A stretch of 64,000 nt of DNA from Arthrobacter methylotrophus (lineage in GTDB: Bacteria > Actinomycetota > Actinomycetes > Actinomycetales > Micrococcaceae). The stretch is taken from contig NZ_BAABED010000001.1 of assembly GCF_039539965.1 (NCBI RefSeq), forward strand, positions 682,001 to 746,000, written 5' to 3'. The translations under genes were made by a program, and so were the position numbers. The notes below the pieces were generated by a model, which saw nothing but the letters and a program-made list of their open reading frames with translations, was not told the origin of the DNA and did no database searches. The stretch's first letter is position 1. Each line of letters starts with the position of its first letter. Of the stretch, positions 8,079 to 17,623 are shown piece after piece.

Positions 8079-10001
8079 TTAATGGCTACCTTCCAGTGGT
8101 CTTCCTAGGTCGTACACCGTGGTGCCATCGGTGACATCTGCGCGGAATGTCTCCGCTACCCAATTCTGAATCGCCGTTAGTTCCCGACTGTTTCCCGGGA
8201 CCATCAGTTGTTCAGGCTGCTCGACCAGGTAGCAAATTTGTCCCGCAACGACCCAGTCCTGAAACTGCTTCAGGGTGGGACTGGGATCCATCGCGGCAAA
8301 TCCACCGAGCGGCATGATCGCACGATTGGACGCGAGCTGGAAGCGTGCAGCTGTTTGCGCTGGGTAGGTGGCTGCGGCCCATGTACATCTTGTTGGAGCC
8401 AATTGCAGGCGGTCCAGGACTGCCTTGCTCGGACTATTGCCAAGTGCAAGCCCAAAGGCCCACGCGGGATCTTGTTGCTTGACACCGTCAAGGAAGCGAC
8501 TGAGAGTGTTCGGGTTCCTCGATATGCCGCCAGACAGGGGGTTGGACCCTGCTTGGGGCGATCCGACGGTCAGCAAAGAACAGTACACCGGGCCGATCAA
8601 CAGTGCTCCGATGGCCAGTGCAGAGATGCCCCGTTCGAGCCATGCCCAGGGCGATCGGATCGCATAGGCTGCGGCAGCCAGCAAGCCCCCAAACAGTAGG
8701 GTATTTCCGAACCAATCCGGAAATACCCCGCTAATACGCCACATAGCGTTGGCGAAAATGAAGCTTGCCGCCAAAGCAACTGAGATCCACATACGCCCGA
8801 TCGCCGTTTTGGCGTCTGATAGCAAGAGCCGGGTCCCAATACCGATACAGAGCGCCAATGGCGGCGCCAAGGACGCGGTGTAGTAGGAATGAAAGCCTTG
8901 GCTCATGAAGCTCAGCGTTAGGTACGTAGTCAAGAACCAGAGGACGGCGGCGGAGGCAAGAGTTGCTTCGCTCCGGTCGAGTCGGCGCTTCGCGATGGCC
9001 CAGATTATTGCCACGCTGCTGAGTAGCGCCGCCATTAGCAACCAACCTGCCTCCTGGCCGTAATTGATGTTGAATAGCCTGAAAAAGCCTGCATCTGAGC
9101 CGACGCCCCTGAACTCCGGCTGAACCAGAGCCATCGACGGGTCATCTTGACGCTGCACGACACGATCGATCCCGTTATACCCGAGTGTCAGCTCAATCAT
9201 GCTGTTGTGCGTAGATCCGCCAACAAAAGGGCGGGATTGGGCAGGCGTTAGGTCCACGGCGAACGGCCACGCCAGGGAGCCAAAGGCCAAGGCGCCTCCG
9301 GCTATTACAAGCCTCAGAAACCTCTTGCGCCAAGATATCTGGGCGAAAAGGAGAAAGGCGATCGCGATCGCAGGCAAGACCAGAAAGGCTTGGAGTTGTT
9401 TCGTCAGGAATCCGAGAGCCAACAGGCCGCTCGACAAGAGCAGGGGCTTGAGCCTACCGGTCTCGGCGGCTCGAACTCCGGTGTAGAGCGCTGCAATCAT
9501 CAACAGGACCATGAGCGGATCCGGATTGTTGTAGCGAGCTAGCAGAACCGTGATTGGCGTGTATGCAAACACCGCGGCCGCGATGAGAGCAGCGGTGGCC
9601 GGGAAGTATCTGCGCATCAGGACGAAGATCAGCAGCGTACTGGTCAACGTGATGATGACTTGGGGAACTAGGAGACCCCAAGAGTTGAGTCCGAGTAGGC
9701 GGACCGAAAGCCCCATGACCCACAGGCTGAGCGGGGGTTTATCGACGGTGATGGAGTTGCCCCAGTCCGAAGACCCAAAGAAGAACGCTGTGAAATTGTG
9801 TTCACCTGACTGAACCGCGGCCGAGTAAAAAGCGTTGGCCCAACCGTTTTGATCCAGCTTCCACAGGTAAAGAAACGCCGTGGAGAGCAAGAGAACGGCC
9901 AAAGTGAGCTTCTCCCAGCGTGCGATCGGGGTTGGGCTCCGCATCGCGAAGCCGGCCGCCCGGCGCCTAGTGCCGGAAGCGGTGGATTCGGACACCGTCA
10001 A
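8079..10001 (-). CDS. GT39-type (ArnT/PMT-like) membrane glycosyltransferase
   Basis: 640-residue integral membrane transferase that would move a sugar from a polyprenyl-phosphate donor to an envelope acceptor. It has a basic head, about ten or more transmembrane segments and the GT39/GT83 features: an early loop with an acidic residue (YSAAVQSGEHNFTAFFFGS), VDKPPLSLW, and LLARYNNPDPLMVLL. The C-terminal ~170 residues form an extracytoplasmic domain. The start is TTG behind AAGGAGG, which is well spaced. The upstream gene (53 bp away) is a GT2-GtrA fusion, the usual maker and flipper of the lipid-linked sugar, so the two form a pathway. Acceptor and sugar are unknown. Confidence 0.88.
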   Translation of the reverse strand: MTVSESTASGTRRRAAGFAMRSPTPIARWEKLTLAVLLLSTAFLYLWKLDQNGWANAFYSAAVQSGEHNFTAFFFGSSDWGNSITVDKPPLSLWVMGLSVRLLGLNSWGLLVPQVIITLTSTLLIFVLMRRYFPATAALIAAAVFAYTPITVLLARYNNPDPLMVLLMIAALYTGVRAAETGRLKPLLLSSGLLALGFLTKQLQAFLVLPAIAIAFLLFAQISWRKRFLRLVIAGGALAFGSLAWPFAVDLTPAQSRPFVGGSTHNSMIELTLGYNGIDRVVQRQDDPSMALVQPEFRGVGSDAGFFRLFNINYGQEAGWLLMAALLSSVAIIWAIAKRRLDRSEATLASAAVLWFLTTYLTLSFMSQGFHSYYTASLAPPLALCIGIGTRLLLSDAKTAIGRMWISVALAASFIFANAMWRISGVFPDWFGNTLLFGGLLAAAAYAIRSPWAWLERGISALAIGALLIGPVYCSLLTVGSPQAGSNPLSGGISRNPNTLSRFLDGVKQQDPAWAFGLALGNSPSKAVLDRLQLAPTRCTWAAATYPAQTAARFQLASNRAIMPLGGFAAMDPSPTLKQFQDWVVAGQICYLVEQPEQLMVPGNSRELTAIQNWVAETFRADVTDGTTVYDLGRPLEGSH

Positions 10002-10054
10002 TTGACTCCTCCTTCAAATTCTTCCCGGGTGTTGCCCCGCCTGGGACAACAGGA

Positions 10055-11293
10055 TCAAAGTAACGACTCTTTTGGCTGGTGGAGAGTAAGACCAACGCGC
10101 CGTTCCTCCGAGCGACGAACCCGGAATACCCAGATCCGGAGCAGAACAAAACGGATAAGAGTGGCGAATACGTTTGCGCAAGTCAGGACGATCAGCTCGG
10201 TACGGGGTGCCGCATCCGGGTGGATGGCATGCAGCAGGAGCAGGGAGGACGAGGTGATGCCCCAGGCGACCAAGAAGACTACAAGGCCTTGAAACTGTTG
10301 TGTGAACAGCCGCTCCGGTCCGTGGATCCTGAAGGTAAAGCGACGGTTGGCCGCGGTGTTGGCGATGGCCGTGACCAACAGTGCCAGGAAGTTCCCCTGC
10401 TGAGCGCCGAAAGGGCCCTGGAATAGCAGATATAGCAAAGCAAACGCGAGAGTGGAGAACGCGCCGACGATTCCGAAACGCACCACTTGGCCGAAGAAAC
10501 TGGGACGCGTTGGCGCGGCGATAGGTCCTCGCCCCAGCTCCGCGTATATCGCTTGCAAAGGGATATTTCCCTTCATCATGGAACCGGCGACGCGCACGAG
10601 GCCCCTGATGTCGTCGACGGCCGTTTGGCGGATGTCCACACTGCTGTCAGGATCGTCGATCCAGTCGACTGGAATCTCGTGGATACGAAGCCCGGCCCGC
10701 TCCGCCAAGATCAACAGCTCGGTGTCGAAGAACCAGCAATTGTCCTCCACATAAGGAAGCAGTCGATGCGCGACTTCCGCCCTGACGGCCTTAAAGCCAC
10801 ACTGGGCATCGGAAAACCGTACCTGCATGGTCCGTTTGAGAAGCAGGTTATAACTCCGGGAAATGAATTCCCGTTTGGGACCCCTGACTACCCTGGAAGT
10901 CCGGCCAAGCCGCGTGCCGATGCTGACATCCGAGTGTCCGGAAAGCAGGGGAGCGATGAGCGGCGGCAACGCCGCCAAATCGGTCGAGAGATCTACGTCG
11001 ACATATGCCAGAACTTTGGCTTTTGATGACGTCCAGGCGTCGCGGAGCGCGAAGCCTCGTCCTTTAGTCTCGAGGCGCCGATAACTGACATTTGGAATCT
11101 CATCAACAAGTTTTCGCGAAATGGCGCCGGTCGCGTCCGTGCTCGCATTATCGGCAATCGTGATTTTCCAGCTGTACAACAATTCCCGGGAAAGATACTC
11201 GGCAAGCCGGCAAATGCTTCTTTCGAGTATGGCGGACTCGTTGAAAACGGGGACGATTATTTCGAGCGCCAAGCCCCCAGAGCTAGGTGTCAT
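10055..11293 (-). CDS. GT2 polyprenyl-phosphate sugar synthase fused to a GtrA domain
   Basis: 412 residues. About 1-240 is a DPM1-like GT-A fold (EIIVPVFNESAILE, then ADNASTDATG, YVDVDLSTDL, the QCGFKA loop and WFFDTELL). About 265-390 has four hydrophobic segments of the GtrA family, including FGIVGAFSTLAFALLYLLF and NTAANRRFTFRI. The first half should transfer a hexose from a nucleotide sugar to undecaprenyl/polyprenyl phosphate and the GtrA half may flip it. The GT39 gene follows, an obvious user of the product. The same fusion is common in actinobacteria. The start is ATG at 11293. Confidence 0.9.
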   Translation of the reverse strand: MTPSSGGLALEIIVPVFNESAILERSICRLAEYLSRELLYSWKITIADNASTDATGAISRKLVDEIPNVSYRRLETKGRGFALRDAWTSSKAKVLAYVDVDLSTDLAALPPLIAPLLSGHSDVSIGTRLGRTSRVVRGPKREFISRSYNLLLKRTMQVRFSDAQCGFKAVRAEVAHRLLPYVEDNCWFFDTELLILAERAGLRIHEIPVDWIDDPDSSVDIRQTAVDDIRGLVRVAGSMMKGNIPLQAIYAELGRGPIAAPTRPSFFGQVVRFGIVGAFSTLAFALLYLLFQGPFGAQQGNFLALLVTAIANTAANRRFTFRIHGPERLFTQQFQGLVVFLVAWGITSSSLLLLHAIHPDAAPRTELIVLTCANVFATLIRFVLLRIWVFRVRRSEERRVGLTLHQPKESLL

Positions 11294-11451
11294 GCGGTAA
11301 TCGTAGATACTTGTTAAGAGGCATTACTAGAGTGGAACAAAAAACGCAAGTCAAGTAGTGCCACTCTTGCGGTCGCGCGGCTGAAGGGTTACAAGCGGGG
11401 CCCGGCACTCGTTGCCTCGGCCCCTACTGCCGTCGTCTAGACTGGGACGCG
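11294..11451. promoter_or_regulatory. Divergent promoter region; leaderless -10 box for glmM
   Basis: 158-bp divergent spacer. On the plus strand TAGACT at 11438-11443 lies 8 nt before the glmM ATG, with no Shine-Dalgarno sequence in between, so transcription should begin at or next to the start codon. No clear promoter for the minus-strand glycosyltransferase pair was identified. Confidence 0.6.
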
Positions 11452-12816
11452 ATGGCTAGATTATTTGGAACAGATGGCGTGCGTGGTCTCGCCAATGGAT
11501 TGCTCACTGCGGAGCTTGCTCTCCAGTTGGCCCAAGCGGCTGCGGTGGTCCTCGGCCACGAGCGCGCGGCCAACGGAACGCGGCCGCGCGCCGTCGTCGC
11601 CCGGGATCCGCGCGCCAGCGGCGAGTTTATCGCTGCTGCGGTGGAAGCCGGGCTCTCGAGCTCCGGCATCGATGTGTACGACGCCGGTGTGCTGCCCACG
11701 CCCGCGGCGGCCTACCTCATCGCGGACCTCGATGCCGATTTCGGGGTCATGATCTCGGCGTCGCACAACCCTGCACCGGACAACGGCATCAAGTTTTTTG
11801 CCCGCGGCGGCCAGAAGCTCCCGGACGAGGTGGAGGACGCGATTGAGGCCCAGCTCGGCAAGGAACCGTCCCGTCCCGTAGCCGGCGACGTCGGCCGTAT
11901 CCAACGCTTCTCGGACGCCGAGGACCGCTACATCGTCCATCTGCTCGGTACCCTCCCGCACCGTCTCGACGGTCTCAAGGTTGTGCTGGACTGCGCCCAC
12001 GGTGCCGCCAGCGGCTGTTCCCCGCAGGTCTTCGCCAGTGCCGGCGCCGAAGTCGTGGTGATTGGTGCGGAGCCTGACGGCCTTAACATCAACGACGGCG
12101 TAGGTTCCACCCACCTTGGCCCGCTGAAGGCAGCAGTTGTCAAGCACGGTGCTGACTTCGGCATAGCCCACGACGGTGACGCCGACCGCTGTCTCGCTGT
12201 GGACCACGAAGGCAACGAAGTTGACGGTGACCAGATCATGGCGATCCTGGCCCTCGCGCTGAAAGAGTCCGGAAAGCTGAAGGACGACGTCCTGGTCGCT
12301 ACTGTGATGAGCAACCTCGGGCTCAAGATCGCCTTGCGGAATGCTGGAATCACCATCCGCGAGACCGCAGTAGGGGACCGCTACGTCTTGGAGGAAATGC
12401 GCGACGGCGGGTTTAGCCTTGGCGGGGAGCAATCGGGCCACGTCATCTTCTCCGACTACGCCACCACTGGCGACGGCGTCCTGACTGGTTTGCAGATCGC
12501 CGCCCAGGTGGCTGGCACCGGAAGGACCCTCAAGGATCTCGCACGTGTCATGACCAAGCTGCCGCAGCTCATGATTAACGTCAAGGGCGTGGACAAGTCA
12601 CGGGCAGCATCGGACGAAGGCGTGGCCGCTGCGGTGGCCGCGGCCGAACTGGAACTTGGCGAGACCGGCCGAGTGCTCCTTCGGCCTTCGGGCACGGAAG
12701 CGCTGGTGCGGGTGATGGTCGAGGCTGCGGACATGGATACCGCAACCCGCATTTGCACCGAACTTGCCGGCGTCGTCGAAGACCGCCTCACGATTCCGCG
12801 GGAACTGGCCTTCTAG
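11452..12816 (+). CDS. glmM: Phosphoglucosamine mutase
   Basis: Converts glucosamine-6-phosphate to glucosamine-1-phosphate for UDP-GlcNAc and peptidoglycan. The 454-residue length is standard. FGTDGVRG is near the N-terminus; the phosphoserine loop [12 protein letters not shown] places the active Ser at residue 104; the metal loop is DGDADR; the sugar-binding loop GGEQSGH; and the phosphate-binding loop RPSGTE is near the C-terminus. All four catalytic loops are intact. glmS, the preceding pathway step, is 2.5 kb downstream on the same strand. Confidence 0.97.
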   Translation: MARLFGTDGVRGLANGLLTAELALQLAQAAAVVLGHERAANGTRPRAVVARDPRASGEFIAAAVEAGLSSSGIDVYDAGVLPTPAAAYLIADLDADFGVMISASHNPAPDNGIKFFARGGQKLPDEVEDAIEAQLGKEPSRPVAGDVGRIQRFSDAEDRYIVHLLGTLPHRLDGLKVVLDCAHGAASGCSPQVFASAGAEVVVIGAEPDGLNINDGVGSTHLGPLKAAVVKHGADFGIAHDGDADRCLAVDHEGNEVDGDQIMAILALALKESGKLKDDVLVATVMSNLGLKIALRNAGITIRETAVGDRYVLEEMRDGGFSLGGEQSGHVIFSDYATTGDGVLTGLQIAAQVAGTGRTLKDLARVMTKLPQLMINVKGVDKSRAASDEGVAAAVAAAELELGETGRVLLRPSGTEALVRVMVEAADMDTATRICTELAGVVEDRLTIPRELAF

Positions 12817-12840
12817 CCCGAGCCCCGGCAAAGAAGCGAA

Positions 12841-12882
12841 ACAAGTGTGGCCCGCCTCCCGAGGGAGACGGGCCACACTTGT
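12841..12882. terminator. Bidirectional terminator between glmM and mscL
   Basis: ACAAGTGTGGCCCG pairs perfectly with CGGGCCACACTTGT (14 bp), and the middle CTCCC-ga-GGGAG pairs as well, giving a nearly uninterrupted stem between two convergent genes. Confidence 0.9.
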
Positions 12883-12887
12883 TGAAG

Positions 12888-13277
12888 CTACCTTTGGGCG
12901 AGGTTGTCGCGGATCTCGGTGAGGAGCGTGACCGCGGGGTCCGCGGCCGGCTCTTCTTCGGCGATGCCCAATTTGGCGTTGCGACGCTCGATGAGATGGT
13001 TCATGGGAGCTACCACTACGAAATAGATGGCAGCGGCTACCAAGACGAAATTGACGATTGCAGTCAGCAAAACACCGAATTGCAGATCATTTCCGTTGAT
13101 GGTCACTTTGGCGAAACTGTCAAAGTTGGGGGAGCCAACCAAGGCAGCGATCAGCGGCATGAGGACGTTCTTGACGAGTGCATCAACAACCGCACCGAAG
13201 GCGGCACCCATGACGACGGCTACGGCAAGGTCTACGACATTGCCCTTCAGAATGAAATTCTTGAATCCACTCAGCAT
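12888..13277 (-). CDS. mscL: Large-conductance mechanosensitive channel MscL
   Basis: Stretch-activated pore that releases solutes during osmotic downshock. The 129-residue length matches the family. An N-terminal amphipathic helix (MLSGFKNFILKGNVVDLAV) leads to TM1 with the constriction segment AVAVVMGAAFGAVV, then a periplasmic-side loop, TM2 (about 67-90) and a C-terminal helix ending LLTEIRDNLAQR. It converges on glmM across a shared terminator and appears to be monocistronic. Confidence 0.96.
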   Translation of the reverse strand: MLSGFKNFILKGNVVDLAVAVVMGAAFGAVVDALVKNVLMPLIAALVGSPNFDSFAKVTINGNDLQFGVLLTAIVNFVLVAAAIYFVVVAPMNHLIERRNAKLGIAEEEPAADPAVTLLTEIRDNLAQR

Positions 13278-13367
13278 GGCACCAAACTAGCGCATGCTGA
13301 TCAATTCAGGGTGGGTTGCGTTCGACCTCTGTTGGGAGTGTCGGGAACTTTCCGGATTAGTCAACCG

Positions 13368-14216
13368 TTATTGGTAGCTCGGCGCTGCTTCAAGGCCGAA
13401 ATATTCTTCAAGAGTGCTGATGCCGCGGTTGGCCATGTCCGTTGCGGCCTCAACCCCGATAAAGCGCAAGTGCCAAGACTCGTAGTAATAGCCGGTGACT
13501 TCTTGGCGCATCCGCGGGTACCTGACAACAAATCCGTACTTGTAGGCGTTGTCCCTGGCCCAAACAGCGGCCGGCTGCTCGGCGAAGCAGGGCTCGAAGC
13601 TGCACGCCCCGCCACCGTCGCCGATATCGAACGCCCAGCCGGTCTGGTGTTCCGAGAAGCCGGGTCGTGCGGAGGCAGTGTCGGCCGAGGCTTGGCCGCG
13701 CGTGTTCACGTACCCGTTGTATGTGGTGGTTTGGGTCTGGAATGAACGGTAGCCCGACGCCAGCGTCATGGTCACCCCGGCCGAGGCGGCCGCGGCGAAG
13801 AGCTTTTCGGCGGCGCCGGCTGTCGTGCTGTTGAGCAGGGAAGCTTCTCCGCTGACCGCCAGTTGGACCTTCGGTTGAACCAAGTCGGCAGGGACGAACT
13901 GCAGGGGTGTCAGCGGCCGGTGCTTGTTGACAATGACCCATTGGCTCGTGGGGTCGCTCAGGGAATGCTTTTGGGACAAAGCCCCCGACGGCGGTGCGCT
14001 CGACGGCGGTGCCTCGTTCGCCGTTGGTGCTGGAACCGGTGTTGTGGTCGCCGCCGTCGGTGTCGGCGTTGCCGTGGGGGGACCTGAGGGGGGCGGAGCC
14101 GGAGCAGGTGACGCGGCCCGGGTATCCGGGGTGCAGGCAGCCAAGGCAGTCAGTCCCACGCCTGCCGCCAGCAGCGCAGTGAACGACCTACGGCTGGTGC
14201 GGCAGTTGTAGCACAT
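13368..14216 (-). CDS. VanY-type D-Ala-D-Ala carboxypeptidase, predicted Tat lipoprotein
   Basis: M15B peptidase (282 residues) that would trim D-Ala from peptidoglycan stem peptides outside the membrane. Metal/catalytic motifs are present: SGYRSFQTQ, SEHQTGWAFDIGD and the C-terminal ESWHLRF. The N-terminus has both a twin-arginine motif, SRRSFTALL, and a lipobox LAAC (Cys28), so export by Tat and lipid anchoring are predicted. A Pro/Ala/Thr-rich linker (about 30-75) probably spans the wall. The ATG is only 5 bp after the coaA stop, suggesting co-transcription or coupling. An antibiotic-resistance role is not implied; no vanHAX genes are nearby. Confidence 0.88.
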   Translation of the reverse strand: MCYNCRTSRRSFTALLAAGVGLTALAACTPDTRAASPAPAPPPSGPPTATPTPTAATTTPVPAPTANEAPPSSAPPSGALSQKHSLSDPTSQWVIVNKHRPLTPLQFVPADLVQPKVQLAVSGEASLLNSTTAGAAEKLFAAAASAGVTMTLASGYRSFQTQTTTYNGYVNTRGQASADTASARPGFSEHQTGWAFDIGDGGGACSFEPCFAEQPAAVWARDNAYKYGFVVRYPRMRQEVTGYYYESWHLRFIGVEAATDMANRGISTLEEYFGLEAAPSYQ

Positions 14217-14221
14217 GCGTG

Positions 14222-15187
14222 CTAGAGCTTCCGGAGCAGCATTCGGCGGATGGAATGATCGGCATCCTTCGTGAGGACAAGTTGGGCACGCCCGCGCGTA
14301 GGGAGCACGTTTTCCTCGAGGTTGGGCTCGTTGATGCGTTTCCAGATGCCGCGTGCAGTGGCTTCCGCCTCGGCGTCGGAGAGGGTCGCATATCGGTGGA
14401 AGTAGGATTCGGGCTGGGCGAAAGCCGTACTCCGAAGCTTGCGGAACCGGTCCACGTACCAGTCTTCGATGTACGAAGTCTTGGCGTCGACGTAGATCGA
14501 GAAATCAAAGAAGTCGCTCAGCGCCAAGCCTTGCCGGCCGTCTTGCCGGGGACGGGCGGGCGCCAACACATTGAGGCCCTCGACGATAAGGACGTCGGGC
14601 CGGCGGACCACCACTTCCTTGTCGGGGACGATGTCGTACGTGACGTGCGAGTACCAGGGAGCGCGGACCTCTTCGGCGCCACCCTTGATCGCACTCACGA
14701 AACGTAACAGTGCCCGCCGGTCATAGGACTCCGGAAAGCCCTTGCGTTCGAGCAGGTGCCGACGCTTGAGCTCAGCGAGGGGATAGAGGAATCCGTCGGT
14801 GGTGATGAGTTCCACGTTCGGAGTGCCCGGCCAGCGGCGGAGCATTTCGCGCAGCACGCGGGCAATCGTGGACTTGCCCACGGCCACCGAGCCTGCGACG
14901 CCTATCACGAAGGGCGTTCGCTGGGTTTGCTCGCCCAGGAATGTGGTGGTGGCCGCATGAAGCTGCTGTGACGCTTGGACGTAGAGATGCAGCAAACGGG
15001 AGAGCGGAAGGTAGACCTCGCGGATTTCCTTCATGTCCAGGGGATCGCCGAGGCCGCGAAGCCGGACGATGTCCTCTTCGTTAAGCGGTTGCTCCATTTG
15101 AGCAGCCAGCCTGGACCACGTCTGTCTGTCCAGCTCCACGAACGGAGAAGAGCCGTCGCCGTTCGCTTCATTGCGTTGCAAAGTCAC
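14222..15187 (-). CDS. coaA: Pantothenate kinase, type I
   Basis: Phosphorylates pantothenate, the first committed step of coenzyme A synthesis. The 321 residues match bacterial type I PanK: Walker [39 protein letters not shown] and a long C-terminal region with FDFSIYVDA. These identify the P-loop kinase fold (PRK/PanK-I) rather than type II or III. It is divergent from glmS and followed by vanY. The ATG at 15187 gives a short leader before the conserved FVELDRQTW. Confidence 0.96.
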   Translation of the reverse strand: MTLQRNEANGDGSSPFVELDRQTWSRLAAQMEQPLNEEDIVRLRGLGDPLDMKEIREVYLPLSRLLHLYVQASQQLHAATTTFLGEQTQRTPFVIGVAGSVAVGKSTIARVLREMLRRWPGTPNVELITTDGFLYPLAELKRRHLLERKGFPESYDRRALLRFVSAIKGGAEEVRAPWYSHVTYDIVPDKEVVVRRPDVLIVEGLNVLAPARPRQDGRQGLALSDFFDFSIYVDAKTSYIEDWYVDRFRKLRSTAFAQPESYFHRYATLSDAEAEATARGIWKRINEPNLEENVLPTRGRAQLVLTKDADHSIRRMLLRKL

Positions 15188-15364
15188 CCTAGCGATTCTG
15201 CCCTTCCACGGGCTGATCCGGAAATACTGCGTGAACGGCGGGAAGAATTTGTGTGAGCATGCTCTCCGTAAAACCGTACGATCCGCCGATTTCCGGACGA
15301 CGGCGGGACAGCGGGGCTGGATATCCTACCTCCGTTTCGCAGGGCACCCGCTACTCTTGTAGGC
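15188..15364. promoter_or_regulatory. coaA/glmS divergent region with a leaderless glmS -10 box
   Basis: 177-bp divergent spacer. TACTCT at 15352-15357 lies 7 nt upstream of the glmS ATG and there is no Shine-Dalgarno sequence, so glmS mRNA is predicted to be leaderless. This also leaves no room for a glmS ribozyme, which is a Firmicutes feature anyway. Confidence 0.6.
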
Positions 15365-17257
15365 ATGTGTGGAATCGTGGGTTACGTTGGCAATTCATCC
15401 CGCCGGGCAGACGCCGGGCACTCGGCTCTCGACGTCGTGCTTGAAGGGCTTCGTCGTCTTGAATACCGGGGCTATGACTCAGCCGGAGTTGCAGTGGTGG
15501 CTGATGGAACCATCGCCAGCCGGAAGAAGTCGGGAAAGCTCAGTAATCTGCTGAACGAACTCGAGGACAATCCGCTCCCGGAGTCCTTGACCGGCATCGG
15601 CCACACCCGTTGGGCTACCCACGGCGGACCCACGGATCAGAACGCCCACCCGCATCTGGCAGACGGCGGACGCCTGGCGATGATCCACAACGGAATCATT
15701 GAAAACTTCGCCGAGCTCAAGCAGGAGCTTGTCGCCAAGGGCGTCACTTTCGCGTCGGAGACGGACACAGAGGTTGCAGCAGCACTTCTGGGGGATATTT
15801 TCCGCAACCAGCTCAAGGGGGATTCGTCCAATGGCAAGCTCACCAAAGCGATGCAGCTTGCCTGCCAGCGGCTTGAAGGCGCTTTCACGCTCCTCGCCGT
15901 GCACGCTGAGCGTCCCGACGTCGTCGTGGCCGCCCGCCGCAACTCTCCCCTCGTAGTCGGACTCGGCGAGGGGGAAAACTTCCTTGGTTCGGACGTTTCC
16001 GGCTTCATCGACCACACGCGCCGCGCCGTCGAGCTTGGCCAGGACCAGATCGTTACCATCACGGCCGACTCCGTGGAGATCACGGACTTCTTCGGCGCTC
16101 CCGCCGAAGGCAAGGAATACCACGTTGACTGGGATCCGGCCTCTGCGGAAAAGGGTGGCTTCAGCTCCTTCATGGAGAAGGAAATCCATGACCAGCCCGA
16201 CGCCGTCACCCAGACCCTGCTCGGCCGCTCGGACATCAACGGCCAACTGACCCTCAGTGAGCTCCGGATCGACCCCGAGTTGCTGAAGCAGGTCAACAAG
16301 ATCATCGTGCTTGCTTGCGGCACAGCAGCCTACGCCGGGATGGTGGCCAAGTACGCCATCGAGAACTGGTGCCGTATCCCCACCGAGGTGGAACTCGCGC
16401 ACGAGTTCCGTTACCGGGACCCGATCGTTGACGCCAACACCTTGGTGGTGTCCATCAGCCAGTCCGGCGAAACCATGGACACTTTGATGGCCGTACGCTA
16501 CGCCCGTGAGCAGGGTGCCAAGACGATCTCCATCTGCAACACCAACGGCTCCACCATCCCGCGGGAATCCGACGCCGTGCTTTATACACATGCCGGTCCC
16601 GAGATCGCGGTCGCTTCGACCAAGGCATTCCTCGCCCAGATCACCGCTGCCTACCTGCTTGGCCTCTATCTGGCCCAGTTGCGCGGGAACATCTTCTCCG
16701 GTCAGATCAAGGACGTCTTGGCGGACCTTGGAAAGATCCCTGCCCACATCCAGAAGATCCTCGACAATGCCGGACCTCTCCGCGAGCTCGCCCGCAGCAT
16801 GAAGGACGAGAAGTCCGTACTGTTTCTTGGCCGCCACGTCGGCTTCCCGGTGGCCCTTGAAGGCGCGTTGAAGCTCAAGGAAATCGCTTACATCCACGCC
16901 GAAGGGTTCGCTGCAGGCGAGCTCAAGCACGGACCGATCGCCCTGATCGAGGAAGGACAGCCCGTCTTCGTGGTGGTCCCGTCCCCGCGTGGCCGCGACT
17001 CCCTCCACGCGAAGGTTGTGAGCAACATCCAGGAAATCCGCGCCCGAGGTGCGCGCACCCTGGTGATCGCCGAAGAGGGCGACGAAGCCGTGCGGGCCTA
17101 CGCCGAGTACGTCTTCTACGTTCCGCAGACCCCTACGCTCCTGATGCCGCTGCTCACTACGGTTCCCCTGCAGATTTTCGCGGCTGAGCTGGCCAAGGCC
17201 AAGGGGTACGACGTGGACCAGCCGCGCAACCTCGCCAAGAGCGTGACCGTAGAATAG
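15365..17257 (+). CDS. glmS: Glutamine-fructose-6-phosphate aminotransferase (isomerizing)
   Basis: Makes glucosamine-6-phosphate from fructose-6-phosphate and glutamine. The 630-residue protein has the Ntn glutaminase domain with the catalytic Cys2 (MCGIVGYVG; the initiator Met must be removed), [12 protein letters not shown] and GHTRWATHG. Two SIS isomerase domains follow (about 300-430 and 470-610) with [13 protein letters not shown] and the C-terminal [11 protein letters not shown]. It starts a cluster with acpS (4 bp downstream) and nnr. With glmM in this window it covers two of the steps to UDP-GlcNAc. Confidence 0.97.
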   Translation: MCGIVGYVGNSSRRADAGHSALDVVLEGLRRLEYRGYDSAGVAVVADGTIASRKKSGKLSNLLNELEDNPLPESLTGIGHTRWATHGGPTDQNAHPHLADGGRLAMIHNGIIENFAELKQELVAKGVTFASETDTEVAAALLGDIFRNQLKGDSSNGKLTKAMQLACQRLEGAFTLLAVHAERPDVVVAARRNSPLVVGLGEGENFLGSDVSGFIDHTRRAVELGQDQIVTITADSVEITDFFGAPAEGKEYHVDWDPASAEKGGFSSFMEKEIHDQPDAVTQTLLGRSDINGQLTLSELRIDPELLKQVNKIIVLACGTAAYAGMVAKYAIENWCRIPTEVELAHEFRYRDPIVDANTLVVSISQSGETMDTLMAVRYAREQGAKTISICNTNGSTIPRESDAVLYTHAGPEIAVASTKAFLAQITAAYLLGLYLAQLRGNIFSGQIKDVLADLGKIPAHIQKILDNAGPLRELARSMKDEKSVLFLGRHVGFPVALEGALKLKEIAYIHAEGFAAGELKHGPIALIEEGQPVFVVVPSPRGRDSLHAKVVSNIQEIRARGARTLVIAEEGDEAVRAYAEYVFYVPQTPTLLMPLLTTVPLQIFAAELAKAKGYDVDQPRNLAKSVTVE

Positions 17258-17261
17258 CCGC

Positions 17262-17609
17262 ATGATTGTTGGCATAGGCGTAGACGTCGTAGACATTGAG
17301 CGCTTCGGGCGCCAACTCGAGCGGACCCCGGGCCTCCGTGACCGCTTGTTCGTTCCCGCGGAACGCGAGCTGAACACGCGGTCCTTGGCTGCGCGCTTTG
17401 CCGCCAAGGAAGCTGTGGCCAAGGTATTGGGAGCTCCCGCGGGCATGAACTGGCAGGATTGCTGGATCGGCTTGGACCAGTACGGCCCCACGATCAAGGT
17501 CAAGGGCACCGTCCTCGCGGTGGCCGACTCCAAGGGCGTGAAACGCTGGCATGTTTCGATGAGCCACGACGGCGGAATCGCTACTGCCATGGTCATCGCC
17601 GAAGCTTAG
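17262..17609 (+). CDS. acpS: Holo-[acyl-carrier-protein] synthase
   Basis: Transfers 4'-phosphopantetheine from CoA to apo-ACP. The 115-residue length is normal for AcpS. Family motifs: [12 protein letters not shown] with the metal-binding Asp, [13 protein letters not shown] with the second metal ligand, and [12 protein letters not shown] at the end. It lies 4 bp behind glmS and 14 bp before nnr, so is probably co-transcribed with both. Together with coaA it touches the CoA-to-ACP path. Confidence 0.96.
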   Translation: MIVGIGVDVVDIERFGRQLERTPGLRDRLFVPAERELNTRSLAARFAAKEAVAKVLGAPAGMNWQDCWIGLDQYGPTIKVKGTVLAVADSKGVKRWHVSMSHDGGIATAMVIAEA

Positions 17610-17623
17610 CAGCGTCAGCAACC

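Noticed and set aside
13368..14216. Vancomycin-resistance locus
   Set aside because: A lone VanY-type carboxypeptidase is common in actinobacteria; no vanH, vanA, vanX or vanRS genes are adjacent.
15188..15364. glmS ribozyme/riboswitch upstream of glmS
   Set aside because: No ribozyme-like structure, and the -10 box is only 7 nt before the start codon.
15479..17596. A 705-codon open frame on the minus strand opposite glmS
   Set aside because: It lies antisense to glmS and acpS, which have full family motifs; its composition mirrors GC-rich codon positions and it shows no domain.
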